Shown: positions 6,563 through 13,055 of the stretch, one piece after another
Layout of the letters: every line of letters begins with the position of its first letter
Numbering within the stretch: position 1 is the first letter of the stretch
Assembly: GCA_019746155.1 (NCBI GenBank)
Contig: JAIESJ010000205.1
Coordinates: forward strand, 1 to 13,974
DNA length: 13,974 nucleotides
From: Burkholderiales bacterium
GTDB lineage: Bacteria > Pseudomonadota > Gammaproteobacteria > Burkholderiales > SG8-41
Reading direction: 5' to 3'
Position numbers and translations under genes: made by a program
Notes under the pieces: generated by a model
Told to the model about the DNA's origin: nothing
Seen by the model: only the letters and a program-made list of their open reading frames with translations
Databases searched by the model: none

Positions 6563-6651
6563 TAAGCAGCCTGTCGCCCTGGCTTGTATCAAGAGCCCAT
6601 TCGGTGTCGCTATGCACCGCTTCAAAAGGTTCAAGCCCGGCAGGCTGCTAG
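6563..6651 (-). repeat. REP/MITE-like palindromic element, copy 2 (3' end of ampG)
   Basis: Reading the minus strand it begins TAGCAGCCTGCCGGGCTT and ends AAGCCAGGGCGACAGGCT plus GCT, so it is the inverted partner of copy 1. The terminal stem is AGCAGCCTG (6565-6573) with CAGGCTGCT (6641-6649), and GGCTTG (6581-6586) with CAAGCC (6632-6637) extends it. The ampG frame runs into it: the last six codons (LAACRA, frame-shifted relative to its TAG) and the TGA stop at 6631-6633 are repeat sequence. The 65 bp between the copies (6498-6562) show no feature I can name. Confidence 0.75.
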
Positions 6652-7908
6652 CCCGGCCAGCCTGGTGATCCAGCGCAGCAGCATGAGGCCCGGGATCGCG
6701 ATCAGCGTGCACAAGAGAAAAAATCCCTGCCAGCCCAGCCATTCCGCCAGCCAGCCGGTCGGCGCGGAGGCGAGCACGCGCGGCACGCCCATCAGGCTGG
6801 AGAGCAGCGCATACTGGGTGGCGGTAAAACGACGGTCGGTGAGCGCGGCCATGAAACCGACGAATGCCGCGGTTCCCAGGCCGGCAGTTAAATTTTCGAC
6901 AGCAACCACCGTCGCCAGCGCAACGGCGCTGGGGGTCAGCCCTGCCAGCACCACGAAACCGAGGGTCGAGATCATCTGGCCCAGGCCGAACAGCCACAGC
7001 GCACGGTTCAGCCCGATGCGCAGAATCCAAATGCCGCCGAGCGTGCCGCCGGCAATCGTCGCCCAGAAGCCGAAGAGCTTGACCACTGCTCCGATCTCGG
7101 TCTTGCTGTAACCCAGGTCGAGGTAAAAAGGCGTGGCCATGGCGGACGCCATGGTGTCGCCGATCTTGTAAAGCAGGATAAAGGCCAGCGCCAGCCATGC
7201 GCCCTCACGCATGAAGTAATCGCGGAACGGCAGGAACACGGCGTCCTTGAGCGTCGTCGGCCGCCCCTCGGGGAGCGGCGGCTCGGGTGCGAACACCGTC
7301 ACGAGGATGCAAGCCACCATGGCGACAGCCATCAGACGGTACATGGGCCCGAACGAGATCCAGTCGGCGAGGATCAGACCGCCGCCGCCGGCGAGCAGCA
7401 TGCCGACGCGGTAGCCGTTCACATAGAGCGCGGAGCCCAGACCGAGCTCGTCATCGGCGAGACTCTCGCGCCGGTAAGCGTCGACCACGATGTCCTGGGA
7501 CGCGGAAAAGAAAGCGACCAGCAAGGCGGCGGCCGAGACCCACAGCAGATCGCCGGACGCGGGGCGGGCCAAGCTCAAGGCAAACAGCGCGGCGGCAAGG
7601 GCGAACTGTAGCAACAGCAGCCAGCCGCGCCGCCGGCCGAGCAGCGGCGGCGCGTAGCGGTCGAACAGCGGGGACCACAGGAATTTGAGGGTATAGGGCA
7701 ATCCCGCCAAAGCGAACAGCCCGATGCTGGTGAGATCGACGCCGCCGTCTTTCAGCCATGCCTGCAGTACCGAACCGGTAAGCAGCAGCGGCAGCCCCGA
7801 AGCAAAACCCATCAACAACGCCACCAGCATGCGGCCGCTGAAAATAGCGGTCAGCGTGTCCTGCCAGGAGTGCTTCACGGTAGTCGCCGGCACCGGTGGG
7901 ACAGCCAT
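6631..7908 (-). CDS. ampG: AmpG-like muropeptide permease (major facilitator superfamily)
   Basis: An inner-membrane carrier of 425 residues with about 12 hydrophobic segments. In relatives it brings GlcNAc-anhydro-muropeptides back into the cytosol for cell-wall recycling. Family character shows in GFASGLPLLLTGSVLQAWL (first helix), FLWSPLFDRY, SASQDIVVDAYRRE (near residue 140), YRVGMLLAGGGGL and the C-terminal half beginning YKIGDTMASAMATPF. I chose ATG 7908 (MAVPPVPATTVKH); a TTG six codons upstream (7926) is open but adds nothing conserved. There is no clear ribosome binding site. The exonuclease gene lies upstream on the same strand, 87 bp away, so they may share a transcript. The C-terminal six residues and the stop come from a palindromic repeat. 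Closely related MFS carriers (for example siderophore breakdown exporters) cannot be excluded, but the Asp-Ala-Tyr block favours AmpG. Confidence 0.87.
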   Translation of the reverse strand: MAVPPVPATTVKHSWQDTLTAIFSGRMLVALLMGFASGLPLLLTGSVLQAWLKDGGVDLTSIGLFALAGLPYTLKFLWSPLFDRYAPPLLGRRRGWLLLLQFALAAALFALSLARPASGDLLWVSAAALLVAFFSASQDIVVDAYRRESLADDELGLGSALYVNGYRVGMLLAGGGGLILADWISFGPMYRLMAVAMVACILVTVFAPEPPLPEGRPTTLKDAVFLPFRDYFMREGAWLALAFILLYKIGDTMASAMATPFYLDLGYSKTEIGAVVKLFGFWATIAGGTLGGIWILRIGLNRALWLFGLGQMISTLGFVVLAGLTPSAVALATVVAVENLTAGLGTAAFVGFMAALTDRRFTATQYALLSSLMGVPRVLASAPTGWLAEWLGWQGFFLLCTLIAIPGLMLLRWITRLAGLAACRA

Positions 7909-7995
7909 CAGAGCGCGCCGGGGCAAGTAGTGCGAGACGCGGGCAGGCAGCGCATGCCGGACTGCAAGGCCGCTGGAGCCGGAACTGGCCGCAGG

Positions 7996-8772
7996 CTACA
8001 GCTTGTAGTCATAATCGATGGTGAGCGGCGCATGATCCGAGAATCTCTCATCTTTATAAATCGCCACGCGTTTCGCCGTCGCCGCTATGCCCGGCGTCGC
8101 AATGTGATAATCGATGCGCCATCCCACGTTCTTGGCCCAGGCCTGGCCGCGGTTCGACCACCAAGTATATTGCTCGGGGCGCGGGTCGACGCGTCGGAAC
8201 ACGTCAATCCAGCCCAGTTCGTCGAACACCCGGGTGAGCCATTCGCGCTCCTCGGGCAGAAACCCCGAGTTCCCGCGGTTGCCACGCCAGTTTTTCAGGT
8301 CGATCTCCTTGTGTGCAATGTTCCAGTCGCCGCACAGCACGATTTCGCGGCCGCTGCGCTTGAGTTTTTTGAGATGCGGGAAAAACCGCTCCATGAAACC
8401 GAATTTGACCTGCTGTCGCTCCTCCGAGCTTGAACCCGACGGCAGGTAGACCGAGATCACGCTCAAGTTGCCGATATCGGCGCGCAGATATCGCCCTTCG
8501 CTATCGATGTCGGCAATACCGATGCCCTCGATCACTTTGGCCGGCGCATGTCTGGTGTAGAGGCCGACACCGCTGTAGCCCTTTTTCTCGGCATGATGAA
8601 AATAGCCGTGGAAGCCCGCCGGAGCGAGCATGTCCCCGGCCATATCGGCCGCCTGGGCCTTGAGCTCCTGCACGCATACGACATCGGCACGGCTGCGGGC
8701 CAGCCATTCGAAGAAGCCTTTCCTGGCGGCGGAGCGAACGCCGTTGAGATTGAGCGTGATAATGCGTAACAT
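7996..8772 (-). CDS. xth: Exodeoxyribonuclease III (AP endonuclease family)
   Basis: A base-excision repair nuclease that cuts at abasic sites and removes 3' blocks. It has 258 residues, slightly shorter than the 268 of E. coli. Catalytic residues are all present: Asn8 (NLNG), Glu36 in VQELKAQ, Tyr109 in VYLPSG, Asp149 and Asn151 in CGDWNIAHKEIDLKN, the RIDYHI Asp, and Asp246-His247 in SDHAPLTIDY. The VYLPSGSSSEERQQVK stretch is typical of the betaproteobacterial ExoA branch. ATG 8772 fits the family start (MLRIITLNLNGVRSA). There is no clear Shine-Dalgarno. It is divergent from pyrE with only 26 bp between the start codons, so its promoter probably lies inside pyrE or the two regions overlap. 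ampG follows downstream. Confidence 0.96.
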   Translation of the reverse strand: MLRIITLNLNGVRSAARKGFFEWLARSRADVVCVQELKAQAADMAGDMLAPAGFHGYFHHAEKKGYSGVGLYTRHAPAKVIEGIGIADIDSEGRYLRADIGNLSVISVYLPSGSSSEERQQVKFGFMERFFPHLKKLKRSGREIVLCGDWNIAHKEIDLKNWRGNRGNSGFLPEEREWLTRVFDELGWIDVFRRVDPRPEQYTWWSNRGQAWAKNVGWRIDYHIATPGIAATAKRVAIYKDERFSDHAPLTIDYDYKL

Positions 8773-8798
8773 GGGAAATAAACGGTTTCAGCGCAACG

Positions 8799-9449
8799 AT
8801 GAATGATTTCAGGCAGGATTTTATCCGGTTTGCAATTGCCAAGAAGGCCGTAAGCTTCGGCCAGTTCAAGACCAGGGCGGGCAGGCTGTCGCCCTATTTT
8901 TTCAATTCCGGTCTGTTCAATGACGGCGACTCGCTGAATCGGCTCGCGCAATTCTACGCGAAAGCGATTCTCACGTCCGGCATCGCATTCGACATGCTGT
9001 TCGGTCCCGCCTACAAAGGCATCCCGCTGGTCTCGGCAGTCGCTATCGCGCTCGCACAGTCCGGCCGCAACGCGCCCTTCGCGTTCAATCGCAAGGAAGC
9101 GAAGGACCACGGCGAAGGCGGCGATATCATCGGCGCCGCGCTCTCCGGACGCGTGCTGATCATAGACGATGTGATCTCCGCCGGCACGGCGGTGCGCGAA
9201 TCCTTCAACCTCATCCGCGCTGTCGGTGCCATTGCCTGCGGTGTGGTCGTTTCGCTCGACAGGATGGAACGCGGCACCGGGGCATTATCGGCAATACAGG
9301 AAGTGCAGCAAAGCTATAATATTCCCGTGATCAGTGTCGCCACCCTCGATGATCTGATGAACTACCTCAAGACGGACCCCGCGCACGCGACCCACCTCGA
9401 GGCGGTTGGCCGCTACCGCGAACAGTACGGCGTCACGGCCCGCGTCTGA
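8799..9449 (+). CDS. pyrE: Orotate phosphoribosyltransferase
   Basis: Couples orotate to PRPP to give OMP in pyrimidine synthesis. It has 216 residues, the usual ~213. The start MNDFRQDFIRFAIAKKAVSF and the following LSPYFFNSGLFNDG (residues 30-43) match the family. FNRKEAKDHGEGGDIIGA (96-113) is the flexible catalytic loop, and VLIIDDVISAGTA (119-131) is the PRPP-binding motif. ATG 8799 is firm on homology although no Shine-Dalgarno is visible. The start is 26 bp from the divergent exonuclease gene. A small stem with a T-run follows 52 bp after the stop, and gatB converges on it. No leader ORF or attenuator like that of E. coli rph-pyrE is present upstream, since the upstream DNA codes for another gene. 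Confidence 0.97.
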   Translation: MNDFRQDFIRFAIAKKAVSFGQFKTRAGRLSPYFFNSGLFNDGDSLNRLAQFYAKAILTSGIAFDMLFGPAYKGIPLVSAVAIALAQSGRNAPFAFNRKEAKDHGEGGDIIGAALSGRVLIIDDVISAGTAVRESFNLIRAVGAIACGVVVSLDRMERGTGALSAIQEVQQSYNIPVISVATLDDLMNYLKTDPAHATHLEAVGRYREQYGVTARV

Positions 9450-9501
9450 CGGCGTACGCGCCTCTGTTTTTGCGCGTCGCAACGCCGTGTTGGCCGGAAC
9501 C

Positions 9502-9526
9502 AACGTCGCTTGCATGACGTTTTTTT
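9502..9526 (+). terminator. Intrinsic terminator of pyrE
   Basis: A 6-bp stem, AACGTC (9502-9507) with GACGTT (9516-9521), an 8-nt loop, and seven T's in a row (9520-9526). The stem is short with three GC pairs, so strength is moderate. The stretch 9450-9554 between pyrE and the gatB-side repeat otherwise shows no convincing gene. Confidence 0.55.
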
Positions 9527-9554
9527 CGCCTCGTTCTTTGGTTTTTTCCATTTC

Positions 9555-9589
9555 AGGAGTTTGTCGAACCCAAGTCCGACAAACTCCTA
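9555..9589 (-). repeat. Short palindromic element, copy 3 (3' end of gatB)
   Basis: On the minus strand it reads TAGGAGTTTGTCGGACTT, ten bases of loop in all, then CGACAAACTCCT. The 12-bp stem is perfect: AGGAGTTTGTCG (9555-9566) with CGACAAACTCCT (9577-9588). Its left end differs from copy 1 by two bases in 18, and its right end matches the CGACAGACT end of copies 1 and 2 closely, so it looks like a copy lacking the middle. Its TAG is the gatB stop codon. There is no U-run after it in the gatB direction. Confidence 0.75.
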
Positions 9590-11026
9590 GCCGTCGAGCT
9601 TGCGCTTCAGGATTTCGTTCACCTGTTGCGGATTGGCCTTGCCCCTGGTCGCCTTCATGGCTTGGCCGACCAGCGAATTGAAGGCTTTCTGCTTGCCGCC
9701 CCGGTAATCCGCCACCTGCTGCGGGCTGGCGGCAATGACCTGGTCGACGATTTTCTCGATCTCGCCGCTGTCGGAGATCTGCCTGAGTCCTTTGGCAGCA
9801 ATGATCTGGTCGGCGTCGCCTTCGCCGGCCCACATGGCGTCAAACACGTCCTTGGCGATCTTGCCCGAAATGGTGCCGTCGGCGATGCGGTCAACGAGGC
9901 CACGCAGCGCTCCAGGGCCGACTCTGCTCGCCGCGATCTCCAGATCTGATTCGTTCAGCCGCGCGCTCAGGCTTCCGACTATCCAGTTGGCGCACAATTT
10001 TGCGGTCTGCGTGCCGGCCGCGCCTTGTGCCGCCTGCTCGAAATAATCGGCCATCTCGCGGCTGCCTGTCAGCATCGCGGCGTCATATGGCGTCAGCGCA
10101 TATTGCGCGACGAAACGTTCGCGCCTGGCATGCGGCAGTTCCGGCATCGCCGCACGCACCTCGCCGATCCACCGCTCCGAAACCTCCAGCGGCAACAGGT
10201 CAGGATCGGGGAAATAGCGGTAGTCGTGCGCATCCTCCTTGGAGCGCATCGGGCGCGTCTCGTCGCGGTCCGGATCGTACAGCCGCGTCTCCTGCACGAT
10301 GGCGCCGCCGTCCTCGATGACCTCGATCTGGCGCCGCACCTCGAACTCGATGGCGCGCTCGAGAAAACGAAACGAGTTCAGGTTCTTGATCTCGGCGCGG
10401 GTGCCGAGCTTGTCCGAACCCGCCGGTCGCACCGAGACATTGGCATCGCAGCGGAACGAGCCTTCCTGCATATTGCCGTCGCAGATGTCGATCCAGCGCA
10501 CCAGCGCGTGCAGTGCCTTGGCGTAGGCGACCGCCTCGGCAGAGGAACGCATATCGGGCTCGGTGACAATTTCCAGCAGTGGCGTGCCGGCGCGGTTGAG
10601 GTCGATGCCGGTTGCGCCGTGAAAGTCCTCATGCAGCGACTTGCCGGCATCTTCTTCAAGATGCGCACGCGTCAGGCGCACGGTCTTTTCTCCGCCATCG
10701 ACAACAATGTCGATGCCACCGCCCTCGATGATGGGGATTTCGTACTGGCTGATCTGATAGCCCTTGGGCAGATCGGGATAAAAATAATTCTTGCGCGCGA
10801 AAATCGAGCGCCGATTGATACGGGCACCGACCGCGAGCCCGAAGCGGATCGCGCGCTCGACCGCACCGCGATTGAGCACCGGCAGCACCCCGGGCAGCGC
10901 GATGTCCACCGCGCACGCCTGGGCGTTGGGTGAGGCGCCGAACGCCGTCGCCGCGCCCGAAAAAATCTTCGAACGCGTCGACAATTGCGCGTGCGTCTCA
11001 AGACCGATGACGACTTCCCATTTCAT
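9587..11026 (-). CDS. gatB: Asp/Glu-tRNA amidotransferase subunit B
   Basis: The GatB subunit of GatCAB binds and phosphorylates misacylated Glu-tRNA(Gln) or Asp-tRNA(Asn), which is then amidated with ammonia from GatA. It has 479 residues, full length. EVVIGLETHAQL holds metal ligand His12. RKNYFYPDLPKGYQISQYE is the GatB signature. TPLLEIVTEPDM and the SFRCDANVSVRP block follow, and the C-terminus (from about residue 330) is the tRNA-binding YqeY-like tail. I chose ATG 11026 (MKWEVVIG); the frame continues 15 codons upstream into a repeat. GGAG lies 9 nt before the start. It is separated from gatA by 101 bp carrying a heptamer repeat, an unusually wide gap for this operon. The TAG stop is the first three bases of a palindromic element. 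Confidence 0.97.
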   Translation of the reverse strand: MKWEVVIGLETHAQLSTRSKIFSGAATAFGASPNAQACAVDIALPGVLPVLNRGAVERAIRFGLAVGARINRRSIFARKNYFYPDLPKGYQISQYEIPIIEGGGIDIVVDGGEKTVRLTRAHLEEDAGKSLHEDFHGATGIDLNRAGTPLLEIVTEPDMRSSAEAVAYAKALHALVRWIDICDGNMQEGSFRCDANVSVRPAGSDKLGTRAEIKNLNSFRFLERAIEFEVRRQIEVIEDGGAIVQETRLYDPDRDETRPMRSKEDAHDYRYFPDPDLLPLEVSERWIGEVRAAMPELPHARRERFVAQYALTPYDAAMLTGSREMADYFEQAAQGAAGTQTAKLCANWIVGSLSARLNESDLEIAASRVGPGALRGLVDRIADGTISGKIAKDVFDAMWAGEGDADQIIAAKGLRQISDSGEIEKIVDQVIAASPQQVADYRGGKQKAFNSLVGQAMKATRGKANPQQVNEILKRKLDG

Positions 11027-11038
11027 GTCGCTTCGCTC

Positions 11039-11140
11039 CGTGAAGGGCGGGGAGTGAAGGGTGAAGGGCAAAGCCTTCCCGCCCCCGGCAGGGGAAGGGC
11101 TAGGGAGGGGGCATCACATTTCACTTTTCACCCTTCACCG
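11039..11140 (-). repeat. Inverted heptamer element in the gatA-gatB spacer
   Basis: The left arm on the plus strand is five heptamers, CGTGAAG, GGCGGGG, AGTGAAG, GGTGAAG, GGCAAAG (11039-11073). The right arm is ATCACAT, TTCACTT, TTCACCC, TTCACCG (11113-11140). GTGAAGGGTGAA (11054-11065) and TTCACCCTTCAC (11127-11138) pair perfectly over 12 bp. Between them is a G/C-rich core with its own dyad, CCTTCCCGCCCC against GGGGAAGGG. The element fills the spacer and includes the gatA stop codon (TCA at 11128-11130 on the plus strand). There is no T-run in the gat direction. Confidence 0.75.
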
Positions 11141-12594
11141 AGGATGCCCGGCGGCATCCTCATGTGCCAGTCGGTCGCAAGCTGGTACTGGTGCGCGACA
11201 TTGAGCATCCTCGCTTCCGAGAAATAGTCGCCGATGATCTGTAATCCGACCGGCAGGCCCTTACCGTCGAAGCCGCACGGAATCGACATGCCGGGCAGCC
11301 CCGCCAGGTTGACTGCAATGGTAAAGATGTCGGAAAGATACATCTGCACCGGGTCGCCGGCTTTCTCGCCCAGCCTGAATGCCGTGGTCGGGCTGGTCGG
11401 CCCCATGATGATGTCGCATTTCCTGAATGCTTCCGTGAAATCGCGCGCGATCAGCCGCCGCAGCTTCTGCGCCTGGATGTAATAGGCGTCGTAATAACCA
11501 TGCGACAGGACATAGGTGCCGATCAGGATGCGGCGCTTCACTTCCGCGCCGAAGCCCTGGGCACGGGTCTTCTTGTACATGTCGATGAGATCCGCATATT
11601 CGGGCGCGCGATAACCGTAGCGCACGCCGTCGAAGCGTGAAAGGTTGCTGGAGGCCTCTGCCGGCGCCAGCACGTAGTAGACCGGCACCGACAGTGCCAT
11701 ATTGGGCAGCGTAACCTCGACCACCTCGCAGCCGAGCTTCTTATACTGGGCTACCGCTTCCTCGACCGCCTTCGCCACGTCCGGTGCGACGCCTTCCGCA
11801 AAAAACTCCTTCGGCAGGCCGATCCTGAGCCCGGCAACCGGCTGCGCGAGATCCCGGGTGTAGTCTTCGGCCTCGCGTTTGAGGCTGGTCGAGTCGCGCT
11901 CGTCGAACCCCGCCATGACATTGAGCATCAGCCCCAGGTCTTCAGCGGTGCGCGCCATCGGCCCGCCCTGATCCAGGCTGGAAGCAAAGGCGATCATGCC
12001 GTAGCGCGATACCACGCCATAGGTCGGCTTGAGCCCCGAGATGCCGGTCAGCGCCGCCGGCTGGCGGATCGAGCCGCCGGTATCGGTGCCGGTCGCGGCC
12101 GGCACGAGCCGCGCCGCGACTGCAGCCGCAGAGCCGCCCGAACTGCCGCCAGGCACGGTCGTGATGTCCCACGGGTTTTTCACCGGCCCGAAATGGGAAG
12201 TCTCGTTGGACGAGCCCATCGCGAACTCGTCCATGTTGGTCTTGCCGATAGTGACCGCGCCGGCTGCATTCAGCCGTTCGACCACACAGGCATCGTAGGG
12301 CGAAATGAAGTTCGACAACATTTTCGAGCCGCAGGTGGTGAGCCAGCCCTTGGCACAGAAAATGTCCTTTTGCGCGATCGGCACCCCGGTCAGCGGCTGC
12401 GCCCGCCCCGTGGCGTGCAAGGCATCCGCCGCTCGTGCCTGGGCCAGGCTTTTTTCCTCGTCGAGCGTGATGAAGCAATTGTACTTTTTTCCTAACTCAT
12501 TGATTCTTTTTAAGAAATATTCCACCAGCTCGACGCTGGAAAACTTCCTGGCGGCAAGGTCGCCGGACAGGCTCTTGATGGTTGCGTTGTACAT
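11128..12594 (-). CDS. gatA: Asp/Glu-tRNA amidotransferase subunit A
   Basis: The glutaminase subunit of GatCAB; it releases ammonia from glutamine for transamidation. It has 488 residues, full length. The amidase-signature triad is Lys76 (AQKDIFC), Ser151 (PGGSSGGSAAAV) and nucleophile Ser175 (TDTGGSIRQPA), at the same spacings as in characterised GatA. It begins MYNATIKSLSGDLAARKFS at ATG 12594, matching the family start. No clear ribosome binding site is seen. gatC lies upstream with an 82-bp gap holding a hairpin (GAGCAG 12629-12634 with CTGCTC 12653-12658) and heptamers. The last residues, GEG, and the stop overlap the repeat that precedes gatB. Confidence 0.98.
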   Translation of the reverse strand: MYNATIKSLSGDLAARKFSSVELVEYFLKRINELGKKYNCFITLDEEKSLAQARAADALHATGRAQPLTGVPIAQKDIFCAKGWLTTCGSKMLSNFISPYDACVVERLNAAGAVTIGKTNMDEFAMGSSNETSHFGPVKNPWDITTVPGGSSGGSAAAVAARLVPAATGTDTGGSIRQPAALTGISGLKPTYGVVSRYGMIAFASSLDQGGPMARTAEDLGLMLNVMAGFDERDSTSLKREAEDYTRDLAQPVAGLRIGLPKEFFAEGVAPDVAKAVEEAVAQYKKLGCEVVEVTLPNMALSVPVYYVLAPAEASSNLSRFDGVRYGYRAPEYADLIDMYKKTRAQGFGAEVKRRILIGTYVLSHGYYDAYYIQAQKLRRLIARDFTEAFRKCDIIMGPTSPTTAFRLGEKAGDPVQMYLSDIFTIAVNLAGLPGMSIPCGFDGKGLPVGLQIIGDYFSEARMLNVAHQYQLATDWHMRMPPGILGEG

Positions 12595-12659
12595 TTACCG
12601 GTAGGGCCCGAGGCAGACGCGGCTGGACGAGCAGCCCGCCGAGTAATACGCCCTGCTCC

Positions 12660-12680
12660 TCACGCCTGACGCCTCACTAT
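12660..12680 (-). repeat. Heptamer tract after gatC
   Basis: Three heptamers on the plus strand, TCACGCC, TGACGCC, TCACTAT, equal to CGTCAGG and CGTGAGG on the gatC strand. It begins at the gatC stop (TAG = 12677-12679). CGTCAGG also occurs at 2607-2613 directly after ptsH. It is short, so part of the likeness could be chance. Confidence 0.4.
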
Positions 12681-12964
12681 TCGATAACCTTCGGAACAAG
12701 ATAAAGATCGGCCTCGACCTGCGGCGCGATCGACTGGAACAGCGCATGCTGGTCCGGCTCCGTGACCACATCCTCACGCAGGCGCAACACGATGTCCTGC
12801 GCATGGGACATCGGCGCTATGCCCGCGACGTCGGCCGCCTGCATCTGTTCGATCAGCCTGAATATGCCCGAGAGCTGGCCGAGCGCGGCCTGCGCTTCGG
12901 CATCGTCAACCGCGATCCGCGCGAGATGGGCAACGCGTTTCACGTCATCCAGTGTCAGCGCCAT
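12677..12964 (-). CDS. gatC: Asp/Glu-tRNA amidotransferase subunit C
   Basis: A 95-residue subunit that wraps around GatA and GatB and stabilises the complex. The N-terminus MALTLDDVKRVAHLARIAV is the typical GatC opening (V..H.A.LA), followed by LSGIFRLIEQMQAADV and PMSHAQDIVLRLREDVV. ATG 12964 is firm. It is first in the gatC-gatA-gatB operon. GatC in a genome with this operon usually goes with indirect synthesis of Gln-tRNA or Asn-tRNA; which one applies depends on whether glnS and asnS are present elsewhere. It is divergent from mreB with 91 bp between starts, which must hold both promoters. Confidence 0.96.
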   Translation of the reverse strand: MALTLDDVKRVAHLARIAVDDAEAQAALGQLSGIFRLIEQMQAADVAGIAPMSHAQDIVLRLREDVVTEPDQHALFQSIAPQVEADLYLVPKVIE

Positions 12965-12982
12965 GAATCCGTGGAAAAACCC

Positions 12983-13011
12983 TTAAAAACCGAAGCTGCA
13001 TAGGGTATCAT
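12983..13011 (+). promoter_or_regulatory. Putative mreB promoter with a palindrome over its -10
   Basis: A -35-like TTAAAA (12983-12988, 4 of 6), a 17-bp spacer, and -10 TATCAT (13006-13011, 5 of 6) precede mreB by 44 bp. The palindrome GGGTATCATACCC (13003-13015) covers the -10. Read on the other strand, TATGAT (13012-13007) is a -10 candidate for gatC, though I see no matching -35 on that side. The two divergent genes may share this site. Confidence 0.5.
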
Positions 13012-13055
13012 ACCCGGCTAACGCGTAGCACCATTTCCTTTACCTGGAAAGCCTT

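Noticed and set aside
9450..9556. Possible small minus-strand gene between gatB and pyrE (MEKTKERGEKNV...)
   Set aside because: It has an ATG and a Lys/Glu-rich start, but the frame runs on into pyrE, there is no ribosome binding site, and a T-run terminator for pyrE explains the A-rich stretch.
10025..10933. A 302-codon plus-strand frame inside gatB
   Set aside because: It lies entirely within the conserved gatB coding region on the other strand and looks like a composition shadow.
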